Assembly: GCF_003201195.1 (NCBI RefSeq)
Contig: NZ_QICQ01000010.1
Coordinates: 17,243 to 81,242, forward strand
Source: Nitrosomonas eutropha
GTDB taxonomy: Bacteria > Pseudomonadota > Gammaproteobacteria > Burkholderiales > Nitrosomonadaceae
DNA: 64,000 nt
Reading direction: 5' to 3'
Below, piece after piece: positions 51,104 to 61,469 of this stretch. Below the pieces are notes generated by a model. The model saw only the letters and a program-made list of their open reading frames with translations, was not told the DNA's origin and searched no databases. Numbering within the stretch: the first letter of the stretch is position 1; each line of letters begins with the position of its first letter. The position numbers and the translations under genes are program-made.

Positions 51104-51867
51104 GATGAGGCAGCGGGGGAGGCAGCGAGTTTTTCCATTGGACGATCTTCAATGATGCGTCCATCCTTGAGCCGGATCAGGCGCTGTGTCCAGGCAGCGA
51201 TATCCTCTTCATGGGTAACGATAATGATGGTCATACCTTCTTCACGGTTGAGGCGATCAAGTAATTGCATGATTTCATAGCTGGTTTGTGTGTCCAGATT
51301 ACCAGTAGGTTCGTCGGCAAGAATAAGCTGTGGCTGGTTAACTAGCGCACGGCTGATGGCAACACGTTGTTGTTGTCCCCCGGAAAGCTGGTTGGGCTGG
51401 TGTGTAACAAAATTGCCAAGCCCGGTTTGCTGCAGCAATGACATTGCTCGCTCACGACTTTCAGCACGGCTGCGTCCGGCGTACAGTAACGGGATGGCCA
51501 CGTTGTCCAGCGCGGTCATGCGCCTGAGCAGATTGAATCCCTGGAAAACGAAGCCGATCAGTTGGTTGCGGACGCTGGCCAGCTGATTACCGGAAAGTGC
51601 TGATACATCACGTCCCGCCAGTCGGTAGTGGCCGCTGGTGGGAGTATCCAGGCAACCGAGTATGTTCATCAAGGTGGATTTTCCGGAGCCGGAATGCCCC
51701 ATGATCGACACAAATTCCCCGCGTTGTATTGTTAAGCTGACATCAAACAACACTTGCAGACTTAGGGATGAATCAGCGGGATTGCCCAGATAGTAAATCT
51801 TGGAGAGTTTTTCCACCTCTATCAGCGGTTCACCCGTCCGGCCGTGGGAATGATCTGCAAACATCAT
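51100..51867 (-). CDS. MacB/LolD-like ABC transporter ATP-binding protein
   Basis: The ATPase subunit of the exporter has 255 residues from the ATG at 51867, which stands 10 bases after the preceding stop; the frame's first start at 51936 lies inside the adaptor gene. Walker A is [15 protein letters not shown], the signature [15 protein letters not shown] and Walker [13 protein letters not shown], the classic MacB/LolD pattern. It follows the MacA-like gene and overlaps the permease gene. Confidence 0.94.
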   Translation of the reverse strand: MMFADHSHGRTGEPLIEVEKLSKIYYLGNPADSSLSLQVLFDVSLTIQRGEFVSIMGHSGSGKSTLMNILGCLDTPTSGHYRLAGRDVSALSGNQLASVRNQLIGFVFQGFNLLRRMTALDNVAIPLLYAGRSRAESRERAMSLLQQTGLGNFVTHQPNQLSGGQQQRVAISRALVNQPQLILADEPTGNLDTQTSYEIMQLLDRLNREEGMTIIIVTHEEDIAAWTQRLIRLKDGRIIEDRPMEKLAASPAASS

Positions 51868-51877
51868 CGCTGGCTCA

Positions 51878-53023
51878 TCAGAACATTCTGAACTTGAAGT
51901 TGCTGCCGCCCGATTTATCCTGTTTGCTGTCGTCAATTTCCTCGGTGATTAGTTCGTCATTCGCGTTGAGCTCACCTGAAAGAATTTCAGTGAAGCTGCC
52001 ATCTGTAATGCCTGTTGCCACTTTGACCGGTACTGGCCGGTTGTTTTCCAGCCGGTAGAGCAACCGCTGGCCAGGCTGTGTGTCAGTGGGTTTGGCAAAT
52101 TCCTTTCGACTGGGTTTATAACGCAGAGCCGCATTGGGTACACGCAGTACGCCGGATTTTTCATTGACGATAAAACGTACATTGGCGGTCATGCCAGGCA
52201 GCAGGCTGCCATCTTCATTGATAACGGTCGCAATAACGCTGTAAGTCACCACATTTTCCTGGATGGTGGGATTGAGCCGTATTTGTTTGACCACAGCAGA
52301 GAATTCACGATCCTGGAAGGCATCCACCGTGAATACCATGGTCTGGCCATCATGAATCTGGCCAATGTCCGCTTCCACTACGCTGATTTCAATTTGCATC
52401 TGTTTCAGGTCACGCGCAATCTGGAACAGAATAGGTGTCTGGAAGTTAGCGGCAACGGTTTGTCCAATATTGACGTTACGGGCAATGACAACACCGGAAA
52501 CGGGAGAGCGGATGATGCTGTAATCCAGATTGGTACGGTCACGGGCAATCTGCGCTTGACTGACGACCACCTGTGCCCGCGCTGAATCGAGCAGTTCTTT
52601 TGATTCATCCATCGCTTCTCTGGAGATGAAACCTCTTTCAACCAGATTACGGCTGCGCCTATCTTTATTGATGGCCACGGATAATGCAGTCTGTGCGCTT
52701 TTTAGGTTAGCCTCAGATTGTTGTAGTTGTGCATCAAGCAATGCGGGATCCAGTTTTGCCAGGATTTGGCCGGTTTTCACCTCATCATTGAAATCTGCAA
52801 ACAGCTGGATCACTCTGCCGGAAATCTGTGTACCGACCTCGACTAGTTCCAGTGGGGTGAGCGTGCCGTTGGCAGAAATCGTGCGCGCAATATCTCCATG
52901 ATCAACAACATGTGTTTTGTAACGTACATTGCCAGATTCATCCCGGAGCGAAAAATATCCATAGAGTGTAGCGGCGAGCAGGATGATCAGGAAAAGGATA
53001 ATTCTTCCGCGTGAACTGAACAT
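51878..53023 (-). CDS. MacA-like periplasmic adaptor (RND/ABC efflux, HlyD family)
   Basis: This adaptor links the inner-membrane exporter to an outer-membrane channel. The 381 residues have one N-terminal membrane anchor (about 8-24, ILFLIILLAATLYGYF), the lipoyl-type half LVEVGTQISGRVIQLFADFNDEVKTGQ, a coiled-coil hairpin (about 100-165), and a C-terminal beta domain. The order MacA-like, ATPase, permease in one run supports one transporter. No TolC-type gene lies nearby. Confidence 0.93.
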   Translation of the reverse strand: MFSSRGRIILFLIILLAATLYGYFSLRDESGNVRYKTHVVDHGDIARTISANGTLTPLELVEVGTQISGRVIQLFADFNDEVKTGQILAKLDPALLDAQLQQSEANLKSAQTALSVAINKDRRSRNLVERGFISREAMDESKELLDSARAQVVVSQAQIARDRTNLDYSIIRSPVSGVVIARNVNIGQTVAANFQTPILFQIARDLKQMQIEISVVEADIGQIHDGQTMVFTVDAFQDREFSAVVKQIRLNPTIQENVVTYSVIATVINEDGSLLPGMTANVRFIVNEKSGVLRVPNAALRYKPSRKEFAKPTDTQPGQRLLYRLENNRPVPVKVATGITDGSFTEILSGELNANDELITEEIDDSKQDKSGGSNFKFRMF

Positions 53024-53102
53024 AGGGGGGTAATATTTTTTATCGTATGAGAAATATCAGATGACTGGGTTTTAACAGAAGATGCAAATCATTGAAAGGT
53101 GC

Positions 53103-54617
53103 TTATTTGTTTTTCTCTTCGGCAGCCACGAACTCCTTGATTTGACGCAAGCGGGCCTCCACGCTGGATAGTTGGTAAAAATTGTCGTGCTTATAACGTA
53201 GTGCAACCTGGAGCTGTTCGATTGCTGCCCGGAGATTTCCCTCGCGGATCAGCGCTTCAGCTTCAGCCTGATGTTGCAACAGGGCGTTTCCCAGCGCAGC
53301 ATGACATTGTGCCGTCAGCCGGTAAAGCCGGATATCATCATGAATGAAACGGGATTGCTCATTGATAAAATTCAGCGCGGTCTGCGCATCTTTGTGTTCC
53401 AGTAGTGCATCAACATAATCATAAACAAGCGCACGATAATGCGGGAAAGATTGTAGTGCAGCCTGGTACAGTTTGAACGCATCGTCGATTTGTCCGTCAG
53501 CAAACTTAACGCGTGCAGCAAGTGTTTCAATCATAGCAGCCGATTGCAGATAATCACCTTCCACCTGGATGGGTTTTCCCAAGCGGTGATTTCTTAGGGG
53601 CTGCGCAGAAGAATCGGATTGGATAGTCCGGTAAAGTGTATTTAACTCCTCATCTGCCTGTTTGAATTGCTTGGCACGTAATAACGCCTGAATCAGTCCG
53701 TATCGCTCAGCAATTTCGTTAATATAGCGTTTATCCTGCAGACGTGCCTTGAATTCACTGACAATTGAAGCCGGGTTACCCCGGGAGGCGCGGATTTTGG
53801 CGCGTACCAGATGAAATTCCAGGCTGTCCGGAACCTGCCGGTAGCCCAATTCCCGGGTGCGATTCTGAATATCAGCGATACGCTCATGGGTAACCGGGTG
53901 AGTCATGAGGTATGAAGGAATCCCGTTTTCATAGTAACGACTGGCGTGTTGCATGCGCTCAAAGAAAGTTGACATGCCATGTGGATCGAATCCTGCTTTG
54001 ACGAGCATGCCAAACCCGACACGATCTGCTTCCTTTTCATGCTTACGGGTGAAATTCAGTTGAGACTGGATCGCGCTGGCCTGGGCGGTGGCCAGCACTG
54101 CCTGGCCAGCTTGGGGATTGGAGCGTGAAGCAAGAATCGCAATAGCCAGCGCTGCGATCGAGCCGATGATACCCAGATATGAGCTCCCGGAGAGCATTCT
54201 GGCCAAGTGTTTTTGGGTGACGTGTGCAATTTCATGTGCCATAACGCCTGCCAGCTCGGATTCATTTTGTGCGGCGGTGATCAGGCCGCTATGAAATCCC
54301 ACAAATCCGCCGGGAAGCGCAAAAGCATTGATTGAGGAATCATCAATGGCAAAAAACTCAAATGGATTGTCTGAATTTGTCTGGCCGGCAGCAGAAATCA
54401 GCCGGTGGCCCAATCTGGCAAGATAGTCGGTGATTTCAGGATCATCCAGATAACTGGCATCGGCGCGGATTTCACGCATGATCTGCATCCCGATTTGCCG
54501 CTCCTGGTGAGGTGTTACCGTAGCTTGCGAGACATCCCCCAGATCAGGCAGTTCCTGTCCAAAAATATGGGCTGGAAACAGCAAGGGCACAATGATAATA
54601 AGGTAGTGGAGTTTCAT
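53103..54617 (-). CDS. BepA/YfgC-like M48 metalloprotease with TPR repeats
   Basis: This is a periplasmic protease-chaperone of the outer-membrane quality control type. The frame is open to 54809, but the ATG at 54617 begins MKLHYLIIIVPLLFPAHIFG, a good signal peptide. The 504 residues contain HEIAH in AGVMAHEIAHVTQKHL, the zinc site, and a further Glu site EKEADRVGF. The second half (about residues 300-495) has tetratricopeptide helices. BepA acts on LptD and BamA substrates in E. coli; a like role is inferred. It lies downstream of nadE. Confidence 0.92.
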   Translation of the reverse strand: MKLHYLIIIVPLLFPAHIFGQELPDLGDVSQATVTPHQERQIGMQIMREIRADASYLDDPEITDYLARLGHRLISAAGQTNSDNPFEFFAIDDSSINAFALPGGFVGFHSGLITAAQNESELAGVMAHEIAHVTQKHLARMLSGSSYLGIIGSIAALAIAILASRSNPQAGQAVLATAQASAIQSQLNFTRKHEKEADRVGFGMLVKAGFDPHGMSTFFERMQHASRYYENGIPSYLMTHPVTHERIADIQNRTRELGYRQVPDSLEFHLVRAKIRASRGNPASIVSEFKARLQDKRYINEIAERYGLIQALLRAKQFKQADEELNTLYRTIQSDSSAQPLRNHRLGKPIQVEGDYLQSAAMIETLAARVKFADGQIDDAFKLYQAALQSFPHYRALVYDYVDALLEHKDAQTALNFINEQSRFIHDDIRLYRLTAQCHAALGNALLQHQAEAEALIREGNLRAAIEQLQVALRYKHDNFYQLSSVEARLRQIKEFVAAEEKNK

Positions 54618-54772
54618 GCTGTATTTGACGAACGCTGACAGATCGAGTTCCTGTTCCCGTTCCTGTGTTACAGCAGATTGTGATTTCAGCCGCAAGTACG
54701 ATAACACCTGTTGTATACGAAATTGCGTAACAACTGTTGAATTGAGGAATGCCAAAATATTATTGGGGCTGA

Positions 54773-56380
54773 TCATTGCCGGAAACCAGACGTGATCGGG
54801 AATCGCCATGATGGACCGAAATCACGTCGGGTAATGCGGATGCCGGGAGCTGCCTGTCTGCGTTTGTACTCGCAGGAATGGATCATGTGCAGCACCTGCC
54901 GGACGGTTTCCTCCGGATAATTCATGGCAATAATTTCTGCAGGTGACAGGTTGTTTTCCACGTAGGCTGCAATGATTGCATCCAGTACAGCATACGGTGG
55001 GAGATTATCCTGATCAGTCTGATCGGGACGTAATTCAGCCGAAGGCGGGCGCTGCAGGATGCGCTCCGGGATGATGGGTGAAATTCTGTTACGGTAGTGG
55101 CAAAGCTGATAAACCAGCGTTTTACTGACATCCTTGAGTATCGAAAACCCACCAGCCATATCGCCGTATAGCGTGCTGTAGCCCACTGCAGTTTCGGATT
55201 TGTTACTTGTTGTCAGTACCAGTCTTCCGGATTGATTGGCTAATGCCATCAACAAGGTTCCACGGATACGGGCCTGCAGGTTCTCCATGGTAGTTTGGGG
55301 ACCGGTAGCTGGATAGGTTTGCAGTGCGGGGTGTAATGTTTGTTTGAATTGCTCGAATAGCTCGGTAATGGGTATTTCAGTGTAGTGTACACCCAGATTG
55401 CCTGCCATGATTTGCGCATCTTCCAGGCTGATGTCGGCGGTATAAGGGGAGGGCATCATCACGTTGCTGACCCGATCTGCTCCAAGCGCATCCACCGCAA
55501 TCGCCAGTACCAGCGCTGAATCAACCCCGCCTGACAAACCAATCAATACTCCGGAGATTCTGTTTTTATCAATAAAATCGCGTAAGCCCAGACGTAGTGC
55601 CGAGTACACACTTTCGATCCGATCTGGCAGCGGAGAACATTGTCCGGGGATCAGTTGATTATTATGAAGCTCAATCAAGCCAAGTGTTTCCTGGAAAGCC
55701 GCTAGCTGACAAACGAGTTTACCGCTGTGATCCATCGCAAATGAAGCACCATCGAAAACCAGTTCGTCCTGTCCGCCGACTAGGTTGGTGTAAACAGTTG
55801 GCAGACCGGTTTGCGTAATTCCCGCCCGTACAATTCGGAGTCGGTCAGCCTGACCATCAATAGCGTAGGGTGATGCACCCACCGTCAGTAAAACCTGCAC
55901 GTCAGCAGAACGCAAAGCCTGCAAGTGTGCCGGATGCTGATAATCAGAGAAAGTGGTCAATCCGAAAAGTGTACCGTCACACTCAAACGTACAAGGCTGG
56001 TTGCCGGGAGTGAAATAACGGCGTTCATCCAGCAACGGATCGGTGAGCAAATGATTTTTACCATAGGTGATAAGCAGGCGACCATCTCGAATAACGGAAA
56101 CAGCATTGAGCAGATTACCGTTCGTGCGGTGCGGATGCCCGATTACCAATGTTACGTCATGTATCTGCGTGGCTAGATCCATCAAAGCCTGATGACAGAC
56201 TTGTACAAACTCTGCGCGCAGCAACCAGTCTTCCGGAAGGGAGCCACACAGCGCCATTTCCGGAGTGATAACCAGCCTGGCCCCGGCTTCCCTGGCTTGC
56301 TGGCAGGCGTGCAGTATTTTAAGCGGGTTACCGTTCAAATCGCCTGCCATGCAGTTGATCTGGGCAAGCGCGATCTTCAT
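54773..56380 (-). CDS. nadE: Glutamine-dependent NAD+ synthetase
   Basis: NadE makes NAD+ from nicotinic acid adenine dinucleotide. The 535 residues combine an N-terminal nitrilase-like glutaminase (about 1-265, with the Glu in VITPEMALCG, Lys in TYGKNHLLTD; the Cys normally after a Gly-rich strand is replaced by a less clear segment around SDYQHPAHLQAL) and a C-terminal synthetase domain with GLSGGVDSALVLAIA. Note that the nucleophile region should be checked: I did not see a canonical (I/V)CxD(M/E)W form. nadB is 3 kb away, so NAD synthesis genes cluster loosely. Confidence 0.92.
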   Translation of the reverse strand: MKIALAQINCMAGDLNGNPLKILHACQQAREAGARLVITPEMALCGSLPEDWLLRAEFVQVCHQALMDLATQIHDVTLVIGHPHRTNGNLLNAVSVIRDGRLLITYGKNHLLTDPLLDERRYFTPGNQPCTFECDGTLFGLTTFSDYQHPAHLQALRSADVQVLLTVGASPYAIDGQADRLRIVRAGITQTGLPTVYTNLVGGQDELVFDGASFAMDHSGKLVCQLAAFQETLGLIELHNNQLIPGQCSPLPDRIESVYSALRLGLRDFIDKNRISGVLIGLSGGVDSALVLAIAVDALGADRVSNVMMPSPYTADISLEDAQIMAGNLGVHYTEIPITELFEQFKQTLHPALQTYPATGPQTTMENLQARIRGTLLMALANQSGRLVLTTSNKSETAVGYSTLYGDMAGGFSILKDVSKTLVYQLCHYRNRISPIIPERILQRPPSAELRPDQTDQDNLPPYAVLDAIIAAYVENNLSPAEIIAMNYPEETVRQVLHMIHSCEYKRRQAAPGIRITRRDFGPSWRFPITSGFRQ

Positions 56381-56416
56381 TGTGGAAGGGTATTCGGGTC
56401 CGTAACTGGAACCCGG

Positions 56417-57796
56417 TTAGAAAGGCAGATTTGCATCCGGCCTGGCTTGCAGAATGATTTGGCGAAAATCTTGCTGGATACGTTTCAGCGCATCCTGATT
56501 GTCAGCCTCGAAACGTAGTACTGCGACCGGAGTGGTATTGGATGCCCGGATCAGGCCGAATCCATCCTTGTATTCCACCCGCAGCCCGTCAATCGTAATC
56601 ACCTGATCCGCCTCAGGGAAGTTTGCCTCCTGCTGAAGTTGCGCAATCAAGGCGTGATTTTCTCCTTCCTTGAGTCTGATCTGCAATTCAGGTGTGTTGA
56701 TCGTATCAGGCAGGGCATGCAGCACCGCTTCCGGATCGGTTTGTTTACTCAATAATTCCAGCAGACGCGCACCTGCGTATAGGCCATCGTCGAATCCGTA
56801 CCAACGTTCCTGGAAAAAGATATGGCCGCTCATCTCGCCTGCCAGGAGTGCGCCTGTTTCCTTTAACTTGGCCTTAATGAAGGAGTGCCCCGTTTTCCAC
56901 ATGATGGGTTTGCCGCCATGTTGTGTGATCCACGGTGCCAGTGTGCGTGTGCATTTGACATCGTAGATGATCTGGCCGCCAGGGTTTCTGGACAACACAT
57001 CGGCAGCAAACAGCATAAGTTGGCGATCCGGGAAAATGATGCTTCCATCCTTGGTGACGACGCCCAGCCGGTCACCATCGCCATCAAAGGCAAAACCAAT
57101 TTCAGCATCGGTAGTAGCAAGTGTGCGGATGACATCCTGCAAATTCTCCGGGACTGAAGGATCGGGATGATGATTCGGGAAAGTACCATCCACTTCACAA
57201 AACAGCTCGATTACTTCGCAGCCCAGGCGGCGATACAGTTCTGGCGCCAGAATGCCAGTTACGCCATTGCCGCAGTCCACCACGATTTTGATTGGCCGAG
57301 CCAGCTTGACATCCTCCACGATGCGTTGCAAATAGGCGGGGATGATGTCGTGTTGGCGATAACCGCCTTGTCCATGCGTCAGGTTATTTTGCTCAATACG
57401 CAACCGTAATGATTGAATGGTCTCGGCTGCCAGCGTTTCGCCTCCCAGCACGATCTTGAGACCGTTATATTCTGGCGGATTGTGGCTGCCGGTTACCATT
57501 ACCCCAGAATAATGACAGAGTTCGTGAGCAGCGTAATACAGCACCGGGGTGGCGACCATGCCAATATCGATGACATCAATTCCACTTTTACGGATACCGT
57601 TCGTCAAGGCTTGCACCAGTTGAGGACCGGATAAACGGCCATCGCGACCCACTGCAATAGCTGTCAGCTGACGTGCGCGTGCTTCGGAACCAATGGCATG
57701 GCCGATTTGTTCCACTACTTCCGGAGTCAGTGCGGTTTCTACGATGCCACGTATGTCGTAAGCCTTGAAGATTTCGCGGCGTGGAAGTGTATTCAT
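56417..57796 (-). CDS. Phosphomannomutase/phosphoglucomutase (AlgC/ManB type)
   Basis: The enzyme shifts phosphate between C6 and C1 of mannose or glucose. The 459 residues carry the phosphoserine loop VMVTGSHNPPEYNGLKI at about residues 94-110, the metal loop FAFDGDGDRLGVV near 235, and the C-terminal phosphate loop VRASNTTP-type (LIRASNTTPVAVLRFE). These features place it in the AlgC/PMM-PGM group that supplies GDP-mannose or UDP-glucose for LPS and exopolysaccharide. It lies between nadE and the zinc-finger gene. Confidence 0.94.
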   Translation of the reverse strand: MNTLPRREIFKAYDIRGIVETALTPEVVEQIGHAIGSEARARQLTAIAVGRDGRLSGPQLVQALTNGIRKSGIDVIDIGMVATPVLYYAAHELCHYSGVMVTGSHNPPEYNGLKIVLGGETLAAETIQSLRLRIEQNNLTHGQGGYRQHDIIPAYLQRIVEDVKLARPIKIVVDCGNGVTGILAPELYRRLGCEVIELFCEVDGTFPNHHPDPSVPENLQDVIRTLATTDAEIGFAFDGDGDRLGVVTKDGSIIFPDRQLMLFAADVLSRNPGGQIIYDVKCTRTLAPWITQHGGKPIMWKTGHSFIKAKLKETGALLAGEMSGHIFFQERWYGFDDGLYAGARLLELLSKQTDPEAVLHALPDTINTPELQIRLKEGENHALIAQLQQEANFPEADQVITIDGLRVEYKDGFGLIRASNTTPVAVLRFEADNQDALKRIQQDFRQIILQARPDANLPF

Positions 57797-57859
57797 GCAG
57801 TGATGATTCCTTGATCCGGATAAATAATGAATGATACGAAAGCCAGTCTTTTGCCCGTG

Positions 57860-58069
57860 TTACCCGTGATGATCCGGATTCGGTGTGCCGATCAGGGTAT
57901 AGCGTGTGCCGCAGTAAGGACACATGGCTTTGCCGGTCGCTTCTATTTCGAGGAAAACACGTGGATGCCAGCTTTTTGTATCCATAGCCGGGTTTGGGCA
58001 GTATAGTGGTAAATCATCCGGATGGATTTCAATTGCTTGCGGATAAGTGACTGTAGAAGGAGTGCTCAT
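57860..58069 (-). CDS. Zinc-finger CHCC-type domain protein
   Basis: This small cytoplasmic protein has 69 residues from the ATG at 58069 (MSTPSTVTYP). It shows the CHCC pattern: Cys in LPLYCPNP, His in SWHPRVFLE and the pair CPYC near the C terminus (AMCPYCGTRYTLIG). It is related to the mitochondrial complex I accessory subunit NDUFS6. Its bacterial role is unsettled. It directly follows ilvE (24 bases), as commonly seen in betaproteobacteria. Confidence 0.88.
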   Translation of the reverse strand: MSTPSTVTYPQAIEIHPDDLPLYCPNPAMDTKSWHPRVFLEIEATGKAMCPYCGTRYTLIGTPNPDHHG

Positions 58070-58093
58070 AGGAAATTTCGTCTGGTTTAACAA

Positions 58094-59014
58094 TTAAACG
58101 TAATGCAGCCAATCAGCATGTTTATCTGATTTGCCGTTGACACAATCAAAAAATGAGGTTTGCAACTGCTCGGTAATCGGGCCGCGTTTGCCATTGCCAA
58201 TCGTGCGGCAATCCAGTTCGCGAATCGGTGTGATTTCTGCCGCCGTGCCGGTAAAGAATGCTTCGTCTGCGCAATAGACTTCATCACGCGTAATCCGCTT
58301 CTGAACCACTTCCATGCCGGCTTCTTCCGCCAACTGAATGACCGTCGCACGTGTGATGCCTTCCAGGCAGGATGTCAGATCAGGCGTGTAAATCCTGTCT
58401 TTCTTGATGATGAAAATATTTTCACCGGAGCCTTCTGCCACATAACCATCTACATCCAGCAACAAGGCTTCCTGGTAGCCATCCTGCGCAACTTCCTGAT
58501 GTGCGAGGATGGAATTGGTATAGGTGGATACCGATTTGGCGCGACACATATTGATATTGACGTGATGTCGGGTGAACGAGGAAGTCTTCACGCGAATGCC
58601 GTTTTCCAGTGCATCGGCACCCAGATAGGTTCCCCATGACCAGGCAGCGATTGCAATATGGACAGACAGATTCTTGGCAGATAGCCCCATGGCTTCCGAG
58701 CCATAAAAGATAATCGGACGGATATAGCCAGAGGCCAATCCATTTTCCCGAACAACATCCAGTTGCGCCTGTATCAACGTGGCCTGATCAAAAGGGATTT
58801 TCATTCTGAAAACATGTGCCGAATTGAACAGGCGTTCTGTATGCTCAGGCAAGCGGAAAATAGCTGTTCCCCGGGGTGTCTGGTAGGCGCGCAATCCTTC
58901 GAATACTCCCATTCCATAATGCAGGGTATGGGTAAGCACATGTGTTGTGGCATTGCGCCACGGAACCAGTTTTCCGTCATACCAGATAACCCCGTCACGG
59001 TCCGCCATCGACAT
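58094..59014 (-). CDS. ilvE: Branched-chain-amino-acid aminotransferase
   Basis: IlvE transfers the amino group to the 2-oxo acids of valine, isoleucine and leucine with glutamate. The 306 residues match the class IV fold. The pyridoxal-phosphate lysine is in NMCRAKSVSTYTNSILA; LLLDVDGYVAEGSGENIFI is the class IV signature (about 190-210). The start used gives MSMADRDGVIWYDGKLVPW, normal for IlvE. It is divergent from nadB across a 249-base gap. Confidence 0.97.
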   Translation of the reverse strand: MSMADRDGVIWYDGKLVPWRNATTHVLTHTLHYGMGVFEGLRAYQTPRGTAIFRLPEHTERLFNSAHVFRMKIPFDQATLIQAQLDVVRENGLASGYIRPIIFYGSEAMGLSAKNLSVHIAIAAWSWGTYLGADALENGIRVKTSSFTRHHVNINMCRAKSVSTYTNSILAHQEVAQDGYQEALLLDVDGYVAEGSGENIFIIKKDRIYTPDLTSCLEGITRATVIQLAEEAGMEVVQKRITRDEVYCADEAFFTGTAAEITPIRELDCRTIGNGKRGPITEQLQTSFFDCVNGKSDKHADWLHYV

Positions 59015-59263
59015 GCTGAAACTCTCCTGTATTAGATCTGTAAATTGGACGACGGGAAGTGCCGACGTCAGGCTATTGTTTTTCTTGAATCCATCGGGAT
59101 TTTGACCGGTTAAGCCTCCCCTGAAACCTTTGTCTGTATTCTAGCGTATTTTTGCTGACGGGAACGCCAGCACAGTTTGATGGATTCGAAATCCTGGCAA
59201 AAAGTGTGGTAATTTCAGGAAGTATTTTCACTTTCAATTATTTTTGAGTAATTATTGCTATCT

Positions 59264-60847
59264 ATGCAACCACCTCGTTTCGATGCACTGATTATCGGCA
59301 GCGGTCTCGCCGGGCTGACACTCGCCCTGAAGCTGGCTGAAACTCAAAAAGTCGTGCTGATTACCAAGCGGACACTCTACGATAGTTCTAGTGCCTGGGC
59401 GCAAGGAGGGATTGCAGCTGTACTTTCGATGGAAGACTCGCTGGAAGCACATATCAGCGATACGCTGATTGCTGGTGCGGGGCTGTGTAACGAAGCCATG
59501 ACACGTCATATTGTAGAGAACGGCCCGCGAGCGGTCAGGTGGCTGATTGAACGAGGGGTTAATTTTACACGCGATGATCACAATAAAACCGGTTATCACC
59601 TGACGCGCGAAGGCGGCCATAGTGTTCGCCGTATCATCCATTCTGATGATGCGACCGGTAAGGTAGTGCAACTCACGCTCACCAGGCAGGCGGCTCAGCA
59701 CCCGAACATTACCGTGCTGGAACATCATATTGCAGTGGATCTGATCACCAGTGAGAAACTATCTCATGCCCGGGGCAGTAATCGCTGTTACGGTGCTTAT
59801 GTGCTTGATATTCATGCCGGAAAAGTACGTACGATAGCGGCGCAAAATACAATTCTGGCTACTGGCGGGGCAGGCAAGGTCTACCTGTACACCACCAATC
59901 CGGATGTAGCAACCGGAGACGGTATTGCCATGGGATGGCGTGCGGGTTGCCGGGTTGCCAACATGGAATTTATCCAGTTTCACCCCACCTGCCTGTATCA
60001 CCCGCATGCAAAATCCTTTTTGATCACTGAAGCAGTGAGAGGAGAGGGCGGGGTGCTGAAATTGCCCGATGGCGAGCGTTTTATGCTTAAACACGATGAG
60101 CGAGCTGAACTTGCTCCGCGCGATGTCGTGGCGCGTGCAATCGATTTTGAAATGAAAAAACGTGGACTGGATTGCGTGTTTCTGGATATATCGCACCAGT
60201 CAGCCGATTTTCTGGTGCAGCATTTTCCGACAATCTATCAGCGCTGTCTGGAGCTGGGCATCGATATCACACGCGAACCCATTCCGGTAGTTCCCGCAGC
60301 GCACTATACCTGCGGCGGCATCGTGATCGATCAACGTGGAAGAACGGATCTCGATAATCTGTACGCGATTGGTGAAACCGCGCACACTGGATTGCATGGC
60401 GCCAACCGGCTGGCCAGTAACTCTTTACTGGAATGTCTGGTAACCGGTCTTTCAGCGGTTGAAGATATCCTTACCCGATCGCCTGCGCCGGATTTTCCAT
60501 TGCCTGACTGGGATGAAAGTCGGGTGACGGATGCGGATGAAGAAGTCGTTATCTCCCATAACTGGGATGAGCTGCGTCGTTTCATGTGGAATTATGTCGG
60601 TATCGTGCGCACCAACAAGCGATTGCAGCGGGCACAACACCGCATCAGACTGCTGAGCGGGGAAATTGATGAGTACTATTCCAATTTCCGGGTAACCAGC
60701 GATTTGCTTGAGCTGCGTAATCTCGTATGTACTTCAGATCTGATTGTTCGCAGCGCCATGCTGCGGCATGAAAGTCGCGGATTGCACTCCAGCCGGGATT
60801 ACCCGGAAGCCTTGCCACGAGCCACTGATACGATCTTGTCACGATAG
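59264..60847 (+). CDS. nadB: L-aspartate oxidase
   Basis: NadB oxidises aspartate to iminoaspartate with FAD, the first step of NAD+ synthesis. The 527 residues have the FAD loop [14 protein letters not shown] at the N terminus, [20 protein letters not shown] near residue 205 and HYTCGGI with the active-site His/Arg region near 350. The ATG at 59264 is chosen over a TTG at 59255. A hairpin follows the stop. nadE lies in the same region on the other strand. Confidence 0.97.
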   Translation: MQPPRFDALIIGSGLAGLTLALKLAETQKVVLITKRTLYDSSSAWAQGGIAAVLSMEDSLEAHISDTLIAGAGLCNEAMTRHIVENGPRAVRWLIERGVNFTRDDHNKTGYHLTREGGHSVRRIIHSDDATGKVVQLTLTRQAAQHPNITVLEHHIAVDLITSEKLSHARGSNRCYGAYVLDIHAGKVRTIAAQNTILATGGAGKVYLYTTNPDVATGDGIAMGWRAGCRVANMEFIQFHPTCLYHPHAKSFLITEAVRGEGGVLKLPDGERFMLKHDERAELAPRDVVARAIDFEMKKRGLDCVFLDISHQSADFLVQHFPTIYQRCLELGIDITREPIPVVPAAHYTCGGIVIDQRGRTDLDNLYAIGETAHTGLHGANRLASNSLLECLVTGLSAVEDILTRSPAPDFPLPDWDESRVTDADEEVVISHNWDELRRFMWNYVGIVRTNKRLQRAQHRIRLLSGEIDEYYSNFRVTSDLLELRNLVCTSDLIVRSAMLRHESRGLHSSRDYPEALPRATDTILSR

Positions 60848-61469
60848 CGGCAAAAATAAGGCGTGGCTGATCAAGCGTTCTCGCTTGATTTACCTGCCTC
60901 ACAGGTTTGATAGTCCGTCTGCCCATATTCATTGCATCGTAATAATGTGCTGTACATGTACATCGTGTTCAGCATCCTGATTTTCTGCGGATTCTTTTCC
61001 TTCGTTTGTCCCTGAGTAACCAATTTTTAGAGTGCCCTTCAGCATTTCTCGGCCAAATCCGGGATTCAACTGTGTTATCCAGATTTTTCTGTAATTTCAC
61101 CAGCAGTCTGGCAATCAGGCAAAATTACTATGTCTCTGTTTGGAGACAATAGATTTTATCTTTATAAAATCATTTTTACTTTTTTTAAATAAACCTTTTG
61201 TTGCTTTAGCTATGATCTGAAAAATCAATACTGAAGTTTGCCGGTAACTGTGTGCTCATCAATGATTGACTGTTTCATATATGATATAGGCATTTATAAT
61301 ACCGGTTTTCCTGTTGTTCATTTCATGACGATAAGATAGTATCGCCCGTCATGTTCTCAAATGACGACAAACTGATTCAAGTTTCAATAAGGGGATGGTG
61401 ATCGCAATAAATCCGAAGAACTTCCCTGAGTTAACGTGAAGCGGATTGCATGGATATTGATCTGGAGAT
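60848..61469. other. 622-base gap between nadB and the polyketide synthase
   Basis: No well-supported gene is seen. Features are a hairpin after nadB (60870-60889), a 12-base palindrome TGTACATGTACA at 60951-60962, and a TATAAT near 61296 that could be part of the PKS promoter, without a good -35. A minus-strand frame of about 40 codons (TTG near 61067) reads GREMLKGTLKIGYSGTNEGK and ends HVQHIITMQ; it looks protein-like but has no ribosome-binding site. A seven-codon frame from 61450 overlaps the PKS start by ATGA. Confidence 0.45.
60870..60889 (+). terminator. Hairpin after nadB
   Basis: ATCAAGCG (60870-60877) pairs perfectly with CGCTTGAT (60882-60889) around the loop TTCT, 23 bases after the nadB stop. 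Only a short T stretch (TTT) follows, so termination strength is doubtful, but the 8-base stem with a four-base loop is well placed. Confidence 0.55.

Noticed and set aside
60951..60962. Palindrome TGTACATGTACA after nadB, considered as an operator
   Set aside because: A single short palindrome with no gene start nearby on either strand; chance occurrence is likely.
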